NCBI RefSeq assembly: GCF_003075395.1
Contig: NZ_QDFV01000001.1
Location: forward strand, 310,001 to 374,000
Direction of reading: 5' to 3'
Source of the DNA: Microbacterium sp. TPD7012
GTDB taxonomy: Bacteria > Actinomycetota > Actinomycetes > Actinomycetales > Microbacteriaceae
Length of the DNA stretch: 64,000 nt
Below the pieces are notes generated by a model, which saw only the letters and a list, made by a program, of their open reading frames with translations, did not search any database and was not told where the DNA came from. Both the position numbers and the translations under genes were made by a program. This document shows, in pieces, positions 44,799-53,684 of this stretch; position 1 is the first letter of the stretch, and the number at the start of each line of letters is the position of its first letter.

Positions 44799-45623
44799 AT
44801 GGATCCGGTATCTGCGCTGCGAGCGCGCGATGGGGTAGCGAGAGTCAGAACGCTTCGGCGAGTCGGCGTCAGCGATCACGATCTGCGTCGAGCGCGAGAA
44901 CGAGGGGTGATCTTCTCGGTGTGCCGGGGCTGGGTCGCGTTGCGCGGAGCCGATGGGATGCTGGTGGCCGCGGCACGACGGGGGGTCGTGCTCAGCTGCG
45001 TGACGCTCGCCGCTCGCAAGGGGCTGTGGGTGCTCGACGATTCGCGGCCCCATCTCGCGGCGCCACCGCGGTCAGGCCACGCGTCGGCTGCGCGCGGAGT
45101 CATCCATTGGAACACGCCGACCTTCCCTCGCGATCCGGATTCCTGCGAGGACTCGCTCGAGAACGCGTTGGTGATCCTTGCCCGGTGCCAACCGTACGAG
45201 AGCGCCTTGGCGACATGGGAGTCGGCCTTCAGGCAGAGGCTGGTCGATCCAGCGGAGCTCGAGCGAGCCCCGTTGCCGCCCATCGCCCGTCGGCTGGTCG
45301 AGGAAGCGCGACCGTTCGCCGACTCGGGCACCGAGACGATCTTCCTCACGCGGCTCGCCTGGCTCGACCTGGCGATCACCCCGCAGGTGTGGATTCTGGG
45401 ACACCGGGTGGACTTCCTGATCGGCGAGCGCCTCATAGTCCAGGTCGACGGAGGTCATCACGTCGGCGCGCAGCGCTCCAGTGACATCGCGCACGATGCT
45501 CTGTTGACGCTGCATGGTTATCACGTGATCCGCATCGGCTACGACCAGCTCATGAATCAATGGCTGTGGGTGCAGCGGACCATCCTCGCCGCCATCGGGC
45601 AGCGGCTTCATCGTGCAGCCTGA
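44799..45623 (+). CDS. AbiEi-like/DUF559 domain protein
   Basis: A 274-residue protein common in actinobacteria. Residues 1-50 look like the AbiEi-type winged helix (RVRTLRRVGVSDHDLRRA). The C-terminal part is a DUF559 endonuclease-like (PD-D/ExK) domain with SGTETIFL, HRVDFLIGERLIVQVDGGHH and LLTLHGYHVIRIGYDQL. ATG 44799 fits the domain start; the longer frame from 44709 lies in low-content upstream sequence. Its role (toxin-antitoxin component or DNA repair) is unproven. Confidence 0.85.
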   Translation: MDPVSALRARDGVARVRTLRRVGVSDHDLRRARERGVIFSVCRGWVALRGADGMLVAAARRGVVLSCVTLAARKGLWVLDDSRPHLAAPPRSGHASAARGVIHWNTPTFPRDPDSCEDSLENALVILARCQPYESALATWESAFRQRLVDPAELERAPLPPIARRLVEEARPFADSGTETIFLTRLAWLDLAITPQVWILGHRVDFLIGERLIVQVDGGHHVGAQRSSDIAHDALLTLHGYHVIRIGYDQLMNQWLWVQRTILAAIGQRLHRAA

Positions 45624-45646
45624 TGCGTTCGCGAGCCTCACATCGA

Positions 45647-45721
45647 GTCGGGCGGAGATCTCGCCGATGGGCGGAGGATGCATTCGCAAACCTCCGCCCA
45701 TCGATGAGATCTCCGCCCGAC
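45647..45721. repeat. Large hairpin between converging genes
   Basis: Arms of 31 bp (45647-45677 and 45691-45721) match at 29 positions around a 13-base loop. Within each arm the GGCGGAG motif occurs twice. The gap lies between the DUF559 gene and the converging alpha/beta hydrolase, so it could act as a bidirectional terminator. No T tract. Confidence 0.85.
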
Positions 45722-45758
45722 AAGGTGCGGGAAGCGCGCGGCGCGCAGCGCCCGGGCA

Positions 45759-46586
45759 TCAGGCGACGGATGCCGTCGCGTGCGCCTCGGCCCAGGCGAG
45801 GGCCTCGTCGGCGATCTGCTCCCAGCCGTCCTGGCTGACGAGCCGGTGCGTGCGGCCGGAGTACTCCTTGCGCTCGACGATCGCGGGGCTGCCGGTGGAG
45901 AGGTACTTCTTCTCGATCGCCCGCACGATGGCCGGCGGCACGACGTGGTCGATCTCGCCCGCGATCAGAAGCAGCGGGGCGCGGTCGGCGCGGCTGTAGT
46001 CGACGTGGGTCACGCCGCCCTTCTCGTTGAGCACCGAGGTGACGCCCTCGAAGAAGACGCGGTTGTACGAGTTCACCGCGTACTCCTCCCACAGGGCGTC
46101 GGATGCCGCGCGGGGCAGGTCGTTGCCGAACGTGAAGTGGAAGTGGCGCTTCGACAGCGGCTTCGCGCCGTTGCGTCCGAAGGGGTTCGAGAGGATCGGC
46201 GTGCCGGTCCACAGAGTGGAGAGGGGGAGCGCCGTGACGCCGGCCGTCTGCCCCGGTGCGACGCCGACGTACGCGACGCCGAGTCCGCGATCGGCGAGCA
46301 TCTGGGTGATCACTCCGCCGAACGAGTGGCCCATGATGATCGGCTTGGCCGGGAGGGCGCGGATGATGCGCTCGTAGTGGTCGGCGATCTGCTTCAGGCC
46401 GATGCCCTTGAGAGCTGCCGGGTTGCGACGGATGTCCTCGACCGTGCGGTCGTCGATGCCGGGCCACCCGGGAACGATGACCTCGTGGCCCTTCGCGCGG
46501 AAGCGCTCTGCCCAGGTGTCCCAGCTCTTCGGCGTCATCCACAGTCCGTGGATCAGGACGATCGGGGTCTTGTCGGTGCTGTTCAT
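45759..46586 (-). CDS. Alpha/beta hydrolase
   Basis: A 275-residue hydrolase with an alpha/beta fold. The oxyanion HGLW motif is in VLIHGLWMTPKSW, the nucleophile elbow is GHSFGG, the catalytic acid is in AGEIDHVVPP and the histidine in YSGRTHRLVS. No signal peptide. The TetR gene is divergent, with a palindrome between them, so this gene is probably its target. Substrate unknown. Confidence 0.92.
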   Translation of the reverse strand: MNSTDKTPIVLIHGLWMTPKSWDTWAERFRAKGHEVIVPGWPGIDDRTVEDIRRNPAALKGIGLKQIADHYERIIRALPAKPIIMGHSFGGVITQMLADRGLGVAYVGVAPGQTAGVTALPLSTLWTGTPILSNPFGRNGAKPLSKRHFHFTFGNDLPRAASDALWEEYAVNSYNRVFFEGVTSVLNEKGGVTHVDYSRADRAPLLLIAGEIDHVVPPAIVRAIEKKYLSTGSPAIVERKEYSGRTHRLVSQDGWEQIADEALAWAEAHATASVA

Positions 46587-46639
46587 GATTTCTTCTCCTG
46601 TCTGCGGCCCCGCCCTCTGCGGTGGCTGTACAGTGATAG

Positions 46640-46655
46640 TAGACCGACCGTTCTA
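46640..46655. promoter_or_regulatory. Candidate TetR operator
   Basis: TAGACCGACCGTTCTA, an imperfect palindrome of 16 bp, occurs in the divergent region between the hydrolase and TetR genes. Sites with TAGACCG-N-CGTTCTA-like symmetry are typical of TetR-family repressors. Confidence 0.6.
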
Positions 46656-46748
46656 TCTACCGCAACCCCTTCGACAAACTTCTTTTCCGCGATCGGATTC
46701 GAGGGGCGGATGCGGGGGATCGGATGCGACGATGAGAGGAGAGAGATC

Positions 46749-47330
46749 ATGAACACCACCACGAAGCGCCCCAGTCCCGCCCGCGCCCGATTGATCGACG
46801 CCGCCACCCGCCTCTTCTACGAGGAGGGCATCCATGCGGTGGGTGTCGATCGCGTGATCGAGGAGGCCGCGGTGACGCGCGCCACCCTCTACAAGCAGTT
46901 CGGCGGCAAGGAGAATCTCGTGCTCGCGTACCTCGCGGGCGAGGACGAGGCGCTCCGAAGCATGTTCGCGGATGCCGGAGCCGCCGTCGCCGATCCCGAT
47001 GACCTGCTGACCGCCGTGATCGACGGCATCGCCGCCGACATCAGCCACCGCCACACGCGCGGATGCCCGTTCATCAACGCGGCAGCCGAGTACCCCGATG
47101 CCGCGGGCGCCGTGCGCCGGCTCATCGGCGAGCATCGGGAGTGGTTCCGGGCGACCCTCCAGGCCGTGGCCGAGGGGGCGGGTCTCACGCGTCCGGCCGA
47201 CGTCGCCGCATCGCTCGTCCTGCTGCGGGATGCCGCCCTCGTCGGCGGCTATCTCGACGGCGACGACCGCGTGACGCCGGCGTTCGAGCGCACCGCGCGG
47301 TCGGTGATCGACGCGCACCGGCGGGCGTGA
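46749..47330 (+). CDS. TetR-family transcriptional regulator
   Basis: A 193-residue repressor. The helix-turn-helix occupies residues 10-55 (ARARLIDAATRLFYEEGIHA, VIEEAAVTRATLYKQFGGKE). The ligand domain contains TRGCPFINAAAEYP. The ATG is at 46749; the longer frame belongs to shadow sequence. It probably represses the divergent hydrolase. Confidence 0.92.
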   Translation: MNTTTKRPSPARARLIDAATRLFYEEGIHAVGVDRVIEEAAVTRATLYKQFGGKENLVLAYLAGEDEALRSMFADAGAAVADPDDLLTAVIDGIAADISHRHTRGCPFINAAAEYPDAAGAVRRLIGEHREWFRATLQAVAEGAGLTRPADVAASLVLLRDAALVGGYLDGDDRVTPAFERTARSVIDAHRRA

Positions 47331-47512
47331 ACGGCCTGAAACGTGTGACTGGAGTGACCAAAGTGGTGCGACACGCCCAGTAATTGCCCAAAACCCGCGA
47401 AATGACGCGGAAATGTGGGCGGTCGTTGATACATTCGAGGCGGTCGCAAGACCAGGAGCATCCGCTCCGAACCCACAACGATGCGACGGGATCTCGTCGC
47501 TGGAGGAGTGAC

Positions 47513-47800
47513 ATGGCTGACAAGTCCATCACCAAGACCGAGCTCGTCGCGAGCATCGCAAGCGCCACGGGCCAGAGCCAGGCCACCGTCTCCGGTGTCC
47601 TCGACTCGCTGTTCGCCACGGTCTCCGACGCCGTTGCCAAGGGCAGCAAGGTCTCGATCCCGGGCTGGATCTCGTTCGAGCAGGTCGACACGGCCGCACG
47701 CACGGGCCGCAACCCGCAGACCGGCGCCGAGATCAAGATCCCGGCCGGCAAGCGCGTCAAGGTGACCGCTGGCTCCAAGCTCAAGGCTGCCGTCAAGTAA
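47513..47800 (+). CDS. DNA-binding protein HU
   Basis: A 95-residue nucleoid protein of the HU/IHF family: SITKTELVASIASATGQSQA, VSIPGWISFEQVDTAARTGRN and the C-terminal TGAEIKIPAGKRVKVTAGSK. It has no Lys/Ala-rich tail of the mycobacterial type. TGGAGGAG lies 5 bases upstream. A possible -10 TACATT at 47430-47435 gives a leader of about 75 nt. Confidence 0.96.
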   Translation: MADKSITKTELVASIASATGQSQATVSGVLDSLFATVSDAVAKGSKVSIPGWISFEQVDTAARTGRNPQTGAEIKIPAGKRVKVTAGSKLKAAVK

Positions 47801-47816
47801 TTCGACGCACCTTCAC

Positions 47817-47849
47817 GAAGGCCGCCGCCCCACTCGGGTGGCGGCCTTC
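47817..47849 (+). terminator. Terminator-like hairpin after HU
   Basis: A 14-bp stem with one G-T pair (47817-47830 with 47836-47849) and loop CACTC lies 16 bp after the HU stop. The T tract is short, but position supports termination. Confidence 0.85.
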
Positions 47850-47903
47850 TGCGTCTGCCGACGGCGGTCAGCCAGGACGGATGCCGCGGCTTAGGCTGGA
47901 GGG

Positions 47904-49916
47904 GTGACTTCCGGCACCGAGACGACCACCCGGTCCTCGGCGTATCGACTCGCCGGGATCGCGATCCTCCTCGTCGCAGCCGTCATCGCCACGGTGATCG
48001 CCCTCGCGCTCGGCGGCGGAGCGAAACCTCCGCTGCTGCAGGACCCCGGGCCCTTCGTGCTCTGGGGCACGCCGATCGCGAAGCTCGTGATGAACATCGC
48101 CGGTGCCGCGATGCTCGGGTCGCTGGTGCTCGCGCTCTTCGCGCTGCGGGCGGGGGAGCGGGCCTTCGACGCCGCGCTGAACATCGCCTCGGTCGGCGCC
48201 GCGGTCTTCACTGTCGCATCGGGGCTGGCCGGATTCCTCGCGTTCATGGCGGCGTTCAACCCCAAGCTCAGCATCGAACGCGAGTTCGGCGCGCAGCTCG
48301 GCCGGTTCCTTCTCGACCTGCCGCTCGGGCAGTCATGGCTGATCACCACGATCTTCGGCGCGGTCATCACGGTGCTCGCGTTCGCCTGGCGCACCTGGAC
48401 GCCGACGCTCATCACGGCGCTCCTCGCCGCGGCATCCTTCCTGCCGCTCGCGACGCAGGGCCACGCGGGAGATCTCGCCGGCCACAACGTCGCGGTGAAC
48501 TCGATCCTGCTGCACATGATCGCGGCGGCGGTCTGGCTCGGCGGGCTGCTGCTGCTCGTGCTGCTGCGCGGCCGCACCGACGTCGACACCCCACGGCTGG
48601 TGGCGCGGTACTCCTCGCTCGCGATCGCCGCGTTCGCCGTCGTCGCCGTGTCGGGTGTCACCCGCTCGATCGTCGCCGTCGGCAGCTGGGACGCCCTGTG
48701 GGCCACTCCCTACGGGGCGATCGTGCTCGCGAAGGTCGCGTTGCTCGTCGGCATGGGGCTGCTCGGCGCCTGGTATCGCACGCGCCTCATCCCGAAGCTC
48801 GAGGGGGAGCGCGCCACGCGCTGGTTCTGGATGCTGGTGCTCGGCGAGGTCGCGCTGATGGGGCTGGCCTCCGGTGCCGCAGCCGCGCTCGCGCGCACGC
48901 CGCCGCCGACCGGGGAGACCGCCGCGTTCGCCCAGACGCCGGCCGAGATCCTGACAGGCGCCAAGCTCCCGCCGGAGCTCACCCTCGAGCGCTGGTTCAC
49001 CGCGTGGAACATCGACGTGCTCTGGCTGGTCGCCGCAGGATTCGGCCTGTTCCTCTACCTCGCGGGTGTGATCCGCCTGCACCGCCGCGGCGATCGCTGG
49101 CCGATCTACCGGACCGTGTTCTGGGTGCTCGGCATGCTGATGCTCGTCTGGGTCACGGGCGGACCGATCAACGCCTACCAGGAGTACCTCTTCAGCGTGC
49201 ACATGCTCGGGCACATGATGCTGTCGATGGCGATCCCCCTGCTGCTCGTCTCCGGCGCCCCGATCACGCTGGCGCTGCGTGCCGTCCGCAAGCGCGACGA
49301 CGGCACCCGCGGCGGCCGCGAGTGGATCATGTGGGCCGTGCATTCGCCCTTCGCCCGGGTGGTCACCCATCCGTTCGTCGCGGCGGCGATCTTCATCCTG
49401 TCGCTGTGGGCGTTCTACTTCACCGACCTCGTGCGCTGGTCGATGTACGAGCATCTCGGACACGAGTGGATGGTCATCCACTTCCTCCTGTCCGGCTACC
49501 TCTTCGTGATGAGCCTGATCGGCGCCGATCCCGTGCCGTACCGGCTGCCGTACCCCGGACGCCTCATCACGCTCATCGCCGTCATGGCCATGCACGCGTT
49601 CTTCGGCATCGCGATCATGATGCAGGAGGGGCTCATGGTCGCGGACTGGTTCGGTTCGATGGGCCGCGACTGGGGGGTCGACCCGCTGGCCGATCAGTAC
49701 GTCGGCGGCGGCATCGCCTGGTCCATCGGCGAGATCCCCACGCTGATCCTCGCCATCACGGTCGCGATCCAGTGGAGCCGCAGCGACACGAAGCTGCAGC
49801 GCCGGAACGATCGGCATGCCGACCGCACCGGCGACGCCGAGCTCGAGGAGTACAACGCCAAGCTCGCCGCCCTCGCCGAGCGCGACCTGCGGGACGCGCA
49901 GCGAGAGCGCCGCTAG
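47904..49916 (+). CDS. CopD-CtaG fusion membrane protein
   Basis: A 670-residue protein with about 15 hydrophobic segments. The first half (to about 330) is a CopD-like copper resistance domain (ATQGHAGDLAGHNVAVNSIL, MIAAAVWLGGLLLLVLL). The second half (from about 350) is a CtaG (Caa3-type cytochrome oxidase assembly) domain with HMLGHMMLSMAIPLLLVSGAP, EHLGHEWMVIHFLLSGYLF and HAFFGIAIMMQEGLM. Such fusions are common in actinobacteria and serve copper delivery to the respiratory oxidase. GTG 47904 follows a -10-like TAGGCT by 6 bases, suggesting a leaderless mRNA. Confidence 0.92.
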   Translation: MTSGTETTTRSSAYRLAGIAILLVAAVIATVIALALGGGAKPPLLQDPGPFVLWGTPIAKLVMNIAGAAMLGSLVLALFALRAGERAFDAALNIASVGAAVFTVASGLAGFLAFMAAFNPKLSIEREFGAQLGRFLLDLPLGQSWLITTIFGAVITVLAFAWRTWTPTLITALLAAASFLPLATQGHAGDLAGHNVAVNSILLHMIAAAVWLGGLLLLVLLRGRTDVDTPRLVARYSSLAIAAFAVVAVSGVTRSIVAVGSWDALWATPYGAIVLAKVALLVGMGLLGAWYRTRLIPKLEGERATRWFWMLVLGEVALMGLASGAAAALARTPPPTGETAAFAQTPAEILTGAKLPPELTLERWFTAWNIDVLWLVAAGFGLFLYLAGVIRLHRRGDRWPIYRTVFWVLGMLMLVWVTGGPINAYQEYLFSVHMLGHMMLSMAIPLLLVSGAPITLALRAVRKRDDGTRGGREWIMWAVHSPFARVVTHPFVAAAIFILSLWAFYFTDLVRWSMYEHLGHEWMVIHFLLSGYLFVMSLIGADPVPYRLPYPGRLITLIAVMAMHAFFGIAIMMQEGLMVADWFGSMGRDWGVDPLADQYVGGGIAWSIGEIPTLILAITVAIQWSRSDTKLQRRNDRHADRTGDAELEEYNAKLAALAERDLRDAQRERR

Positions 49917-49922
49917 GCCCGC

Positions 49923-50993
49923 TCAGTCGGCGATGGGTTCGCCCGGGGAGCCGACCCGGATCGACGCGGACCCGTCCGGCAGGATCGTGATCGTGCCGTT
50001 GACCTGGAAGGGCACGTCCTCGGACACCGGCTCGATCGAGCCGTCGAACAGCGACTGGATCTCGACCTCGACGTGAGCCACGGCATCCGTCGTCGGGATC
50101 TGCCAGTTGCCGCCGTCCGGTGCGACCGTGACCTGCGGCTGGGCGCTGATCGACCACTGCGGCGGGGAGGCGATGCGGTCGCGGACCTCCAGGCCGAACG
50201 GGCACGCGGCCGGCATCAGCACCTGCTGCGTCGTGCACTGTGTCAGGAACTCCTCGACGCGCTGCTGCACGACGCCGACGAACTCCTCGGTCGGCGTCGT
50301 CTGCACGTCGAGCGGCGTGATCGCCAGAGGCGTGTCGGCCAGCACCCCGGTGCCGGAGGCCTGCGCGATGGGGGTGTCGACCGTGACCGAGTACAGGCCG
50401 GGCGTGAAGACCAGGAGGGGCAGCGGGTCGATCGCGGTCGCTTCCGCTCCGGCGGCCGACACCTGACGGCGATCGACCTCGAAGCCGTTCACCGCGAAGC
50501 GGTCGGCTCCCAGGACCGTGAGGTCCACGACAGCCAGCGGGCTGGTGGTGAAGCGCCAGTCGGGGGTGACTCCTGCCCAGCCGTCCTGCTCGACGAGGAA
50601 CGTGGTGGTGCCCGCATGGCCGCCGGCCTTGTAGCTGACGGTCACGGCCGTCTTGCCGTCGGCGGGCTCCTCCGACTCGATCTCGACATCGGTCAGCGGT
50701 GCGAGCGCGGCATGACGGAGCATCGCCTCGGATGCCGCGGCGTCGATGCCCGCCGCATCGAGCGTCTCGCGGTCGACGGCGACGCCGGGGATGCGCAGGG
50801 CGTCCGCGGCGCGACCGGCGGCGAGGAGGTCGAGGTAGCGGGTCACGAACGCCGAGGGGCCGTAGAACTGCTGGTAGAGCGTCGCGCCGCCGGCGCCGAG
50901 GGCGGCGAGGAGAAGCACGCCGACGAGCGCGAGCATCGTCAGATCGGCACCGAGACGGGCGCGCCGGGGCACCGCGGTGTCGACCTGCTGCAT
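49923..50993 (-). CDS. Membrane-anchored protein, function unknown
   Basis: A 356-residue protein with a short cytoplasmic N-terminus, one membrane anchor (LTMLALVGVLLLAALGAGGA) and an exported ectodomain. The exterior has beta-rich segments (TAVTVSYKAGGHAGTTTFLV, PLLVFTPGLYSVTVDTPI) and a pair of cysteines in EFLTQCTTQQVLMPAACPFG. It resembles secreted actinobacterial proteins of unknown role. It converges on the CopD-CtaG gene with a 6-bp gap. Confidence 0.8.
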   Translation of the reverse strand: MQQVDTAVPRRARLGADLTMLALVGVLLLAALGAGGATLYQQFYGPSAFVTRYLDLLAAGRAADALRIPGVAVDRETLDAAGIDAAASEAMLRHAALAPLTDVEIESEEPADGKTAVTVSYKAGGHAGTTTFLVEQDGWAGVTPDWRFTTSPLAVVDLTVLGADRFAVNGFEVDRRQVSAAGAEATAIDPLPLLVFTPGLYSVTVDTPIAQASGTGVLADTPLAITPLDVQTTPTEEFVGVVQQRVEEFLTQCTTQQVLMPAACPFGLEVRDRIASPPQWSISAQPQVTVAPDGGNWQIPTTDAVAHVEVEIQSLFDGSIEPVSEDVPFQVNGTITILPDGSASIRVGSPGEPIAD

Positions 50994-51099
50994 GGCGTCA
51001 GTCTAGAAGGGCGTCCTGGGACGACGCCGAGCGTCGGCGACTCCGGGCGGATGCCGGGACGTAGCATGGGTGGGCGCCCCGTGTCCGTCCGCTGCCCCT

Positions 51100-52530
51100 G
51101 TGAGAACCGTGTCCCTTCCCGCCCTGTCCGAGGAGCAGCAAGAGCTGTTCCGGCTCATCGAGGACACCGGCGAGCACGTCTTCATCACCGGCCGCGCCGG
51201 CACCGGGAAGTCGACGCTCCTGCAGCACTTCGCCTGGAACACGAAGAAGCAGATCGCGATCTGCGCCCCGACCGGCGTCGCCGCGCTGAACGTGGAGGGG
51301 CAGACGATCCACTCCCTCTTCCGCCTGCCGATCGGGCTCATCGGCGACGCCGACATCGACCAGAACGATGCCACGCGCCGCATCCTCAACGCCATCGAGA
51401 CCCTGGTGATCGATGAGATCTCGATGGTCAACGCCGATCTGATGGATGCGATCGACCGTTCGCTGCGTCAGGCTCGGGGTCGGCGCGGTGAGCCCTTCGG
51501 CGGCGTGCAGGTGGTGATGTTCGGCGACCCGTACCAGCTGGCTCCGGTGCCGCCCCGCGGTGACGAGGCCCGCTACGTGCAGGATCACTACCGTTCGTTC
51601 TGGTTCTTCGACGCGAAGGTCTGGGCGGGGCCGTGGACCGCTTCGGGCACGCGGGCCGAGGCGCACGGCTACGGTTCGTCGGACCAGGCCGGCCTGTTCG
51701 AGGTCGACACCAGAGCCGAGCTGCACGTGCGCGAGCTGGTGCAGATCCATCGGCAGTCCGATGACGGATTCAAGGCGATGCTCAACGCGGTGCGGTACGG
51801 GCGGGTGACGGCCGAGATCGCCGGAGTGCTCAACGCCCAGGGGGCCCGCACACCGCCGGATCCCGAGCCCGGCGAGGTGCCGATGATCACGCTCGCGACC
51901 CGCAACGACATCGTGAACAAGATCAACAGTCAGCACCTGAACGCCCTGCCCGGGAAGGAGCAGACGGCGCGGGCCGAGGTCAGCGGCGACTTCGGCCGGG
52001 GCGAGGCCTCGCTGCCGGCGGAGTCGGAGCTGAAGCTCAAGGTCGGCGCGCAGGTGATGTTCCTCCGCAACGACACGGCGATGTCCGGCGAGCCCCCGCG
52101 GTGGGTGAACGGCACGATCGGCACGGTGATCCGCATCCTCGGCGGTGCCGTGCGCGTCGACATCGACGGCGAGGAGGTCGACGTCGAGCCCGCGGTCTGG
52201 GAGCGATTCCGCTACGCGTACGACCAGAGCACCAAGAAGCTCTCCCGTGACGTGGTGGCCGAGTTCACGCAGTTCCCGCTGCGCCTCGCGTGGGCCGTCA
52301 CGATCCACAAGTCGCAGGGGAAGACCTACGAGCGCGCGATCATCGACCTGGGTTCTGGAGCGTTCGCTCCCGGCCAGACCTATGTCGCGCTCAGTCGTCT
52401 GACGTCGCTGGACGGCCTGTACCTTTCGCGGGCGCTGCGCCCCACCGACATCCGGGTCGACGAGGACGTGCGGCGGTTCATGCGCGAGGCATGGCTCGCG
52501 AAGTCGACGCCGGAGCTGCCGACGAGCTGA
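51100..52530 (+). CDS. PIF1/RecD-like DNA helicase
   Basis: A 476-residue superfamily 1B helicase. Motif I is FITGRAGTGKSTLL, then ICAPTGVAALNV, VIDEISMVNADL (motif II), MFGDPYQLAPV (motif III), WAVTIHKSQGKTYERAI (motif V) and YVALSRLTSL (motif VI). A region at 190-215 carries substitutions typical of bacterial PIF1 homologues. GTG 51100 is chosen, though GTG 51070 and GTG 51109 are in frame; a -10-like TAGCAT at 51062-51067 leaves too little leader for 51070. Role in recombination or replication-fork processing is inferred from family. Confidence 0.9.
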   Translation: MRTVSLPALSEEQQELFRLIEDTGEHVFITGRAGTGKSTLLQHFAWNTKKQIAICAPTGVAALNVEGQTIHSLFRLPIGLIGDADIDQNDATRRILNAIETLVIDEISMVNADLMDAIDRSLRQARGRRGEPFGGVQVVMFGDPYQLAPVPPRGDEARYVQDHYRSFWFFDAKVWAGPWTASGTRAEAHGYGSSDQAGLFEVDTRAELHVRELVQIHRQSDDGFKAMLNAVRYGRVTAEIAGVLNAQGARTPPDPEPGEVPMITLATRNDIVNKINSQHLNALPGKEQTARAEVSGDFGRGEASLPAESELKLKVGAQVMFLRNDTAMSGEPPRWVNGTIGTVIRILGGAVRVDIDGEEVDVEPAVWERFRYAYDQSTKKLSRDVVAEFTQFPLRLAWAVTIHKSQGKTYERAIIDLGSGAFAPGQTYVALSRLTSLDGLYLSRALRPTDIRVDEDVRRFMREAWLAKSTPELPTS

Positions 52531-52574
52531 CGCGGCGTTTCGTCTCGCCGCGCTCGCTCAACGACCGTGGATGG

Positions 52575-53222
52575 TCAGGCGGCGACGCGCGCGCGGTCGA
52601 GGTCTTCGAACAGCTCGGTGTTGAAGCGGTAGGCGAGCAGGACCTCGTCGATCACGCGCTCCCGCTCGGCGTCATCCCAGGGGGCGGCATCGAGCTGCTC
52701 GCGGTAGACGTCCTTGAAGGCCGCCGGGTCGGCGATGTCGTCGAACAGGTAGAAGCCGATGCCGTTCGTCTCGAACCCGAAGCGCCGCGCCATCACGCGG
52801 CCGATGAAGATGCCGCCGGAGAGATCGCCGAGGTAGCGCGTGTAGTGGTGGGCGACGAATCCGCCGGCCCAGGTCGCGCCGACCTGACGGATGCGCTCGA
52901 CGTAGCGCTCGGTGGTGGGAAGCGGCGTGATGCGCTCGCGCCAGTCGGCCCCGAGCAGGAACTCGAGATCGGCCTCGAGCGCGGGCAGGCGGGTCAGCTT
53001 GTCGCTGAGGAAGACGGATGCCACGGGGTCCTGCCGCATCCGCTCGCCGGCGCCCTCGAGCGCCTCGTAGATGAAGTAGTGCTGCGAGACCAGCGAGATG
53101 TAGTCCTCGCGCGAGCCCTCGCCCTTCAGCAGGTCGGACATGAAGCCGGCGCCCTCGCTGCGGGAATGCGACCCGGAGGATCGTTCGCGCAGGGCGGCGG
53201 AGAAGGAGAGGATCTCGGACAT
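52575..53222 (-). CDS. hmuO: Heme oxygenase
   Basis: A 215-residue biliverdin-producing heme oxygenase that opens heme to release iron. The proximal histidine region is SGSHSRSEGAGFMSDLLKG, and the distal helix has YTRYLGDLSGG with the glycine pair that lets heme bind. The C-terminal segment (VLLAYRFNTELFEDLDR) is standard. An iron box lies just upstream, so iron starvation should induce it. The DUF2470 gene precedes it on the same strand. Confidence 0.94.
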   Translation of the reverse strand: MSEILSFSAALRERSSGSHSRSEGAGFMSDLLKGEGSREDYISLVSQHYFIYEALEGAGERMRQDPVASVFLSDKLTRLPALEADLEFLLGADWRERITPLPTTERYVERIRQVGATWAGGFVAHHYTRYLGDLSGGIFIGRVMARRFGFETNGIGFYLFDDIADPAAFKDVYREQLDAAPWDDAERERVIDEVLLAYRFNTELFEDLDRARVAA

Positions 53223-53227
53223 GGGAT

Positions 53228-53246
53228 CAGTGTAAGGCTTACCTAA
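53228..53246 (-). promoter_or_regulatory. IdeR/DtxR-like iron box upstream of heme oxygenase
   Basis: On the minus strand the site reads TTAGGTAAGCCTTACACTG and matches the 19-bp IdeR/DtxR consensus at about 13 positions, with the TTAGGT half intact. It lies 6 bases before the hmuO start codon, so it may overlap the promoter. Iron-dependent repression is inferred. Confidence 0.65.
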
Positions 53247-53273
53247 CCTCCTGCGGAAGTCAGATATGCGGCA

Positions 53274-53594
53274 TCAGGCGTGCGGACGCGGCTCGAGCCC
53301 GAGGCGTGCGCACGCGGCGTCGTAGAGCGCGACGACCTCGCGGCGCACGGCGGGCCGGTCATCGATCGGGCCGCCCGGCCACGGCACGCGGAGCTCGGAC
53401 ACCGCGGCGTCACGGGTGATCTCCCACACCCCGCCGTCTCCGTCGAAGCCGACCATCACGGCATCCGTGATCGTCGCATCGGCCGGTTCGGCGAATGCGC
53501 GGGCGATGAGGAGATTGTCGTCGGTGTGGTCTCCGTTCATGTGTCGGAGGACGGCGGAGAGCACATCGGCATCGAAGGCATGGGGCACATTCAC
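53274..53594 (-). CDS. DUF2470 domain protein
   Basis: A 106-residue protein (NVPHAFDADVLSAVLRHMNG and DHTDDNLLIARAFAE) with the DUF2470 fold, found at the C-terminus of HugZ-type heme oxygenases and beside heme enzymes. GTG 53594 abuts a -10-like TAAGGT, so the true start may be an internal codon such as 53588. Placement directly before hmuO suggests heme handling. Confidence 0.8.
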   Translation of the reverse strand: MNVPHAFDADVLSAVLRHMNGDHTDDNLLIARAFAEPADATITDAVMVGFDGDGGVWEITRDAAVSELRVPWPGGPIDDRPAVRREVVALYDAACARLGLEPRPHA

Positions 53595-53684
53595 ACCTTA
53601 GGACGCCCGCCGGAGGGGCCGCCGGTGCAGAATTTCAGCATCCGCGTTCTAGACTCGGGAGACACGTCTTCGGGGGTACTTTCC

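Noticed and set aside
46667-46684. Third copy of the GTCGAAGG element
   Set aside because: Only the short match CCTTCGACAAAC in reverse orientation is present, which may be chance.
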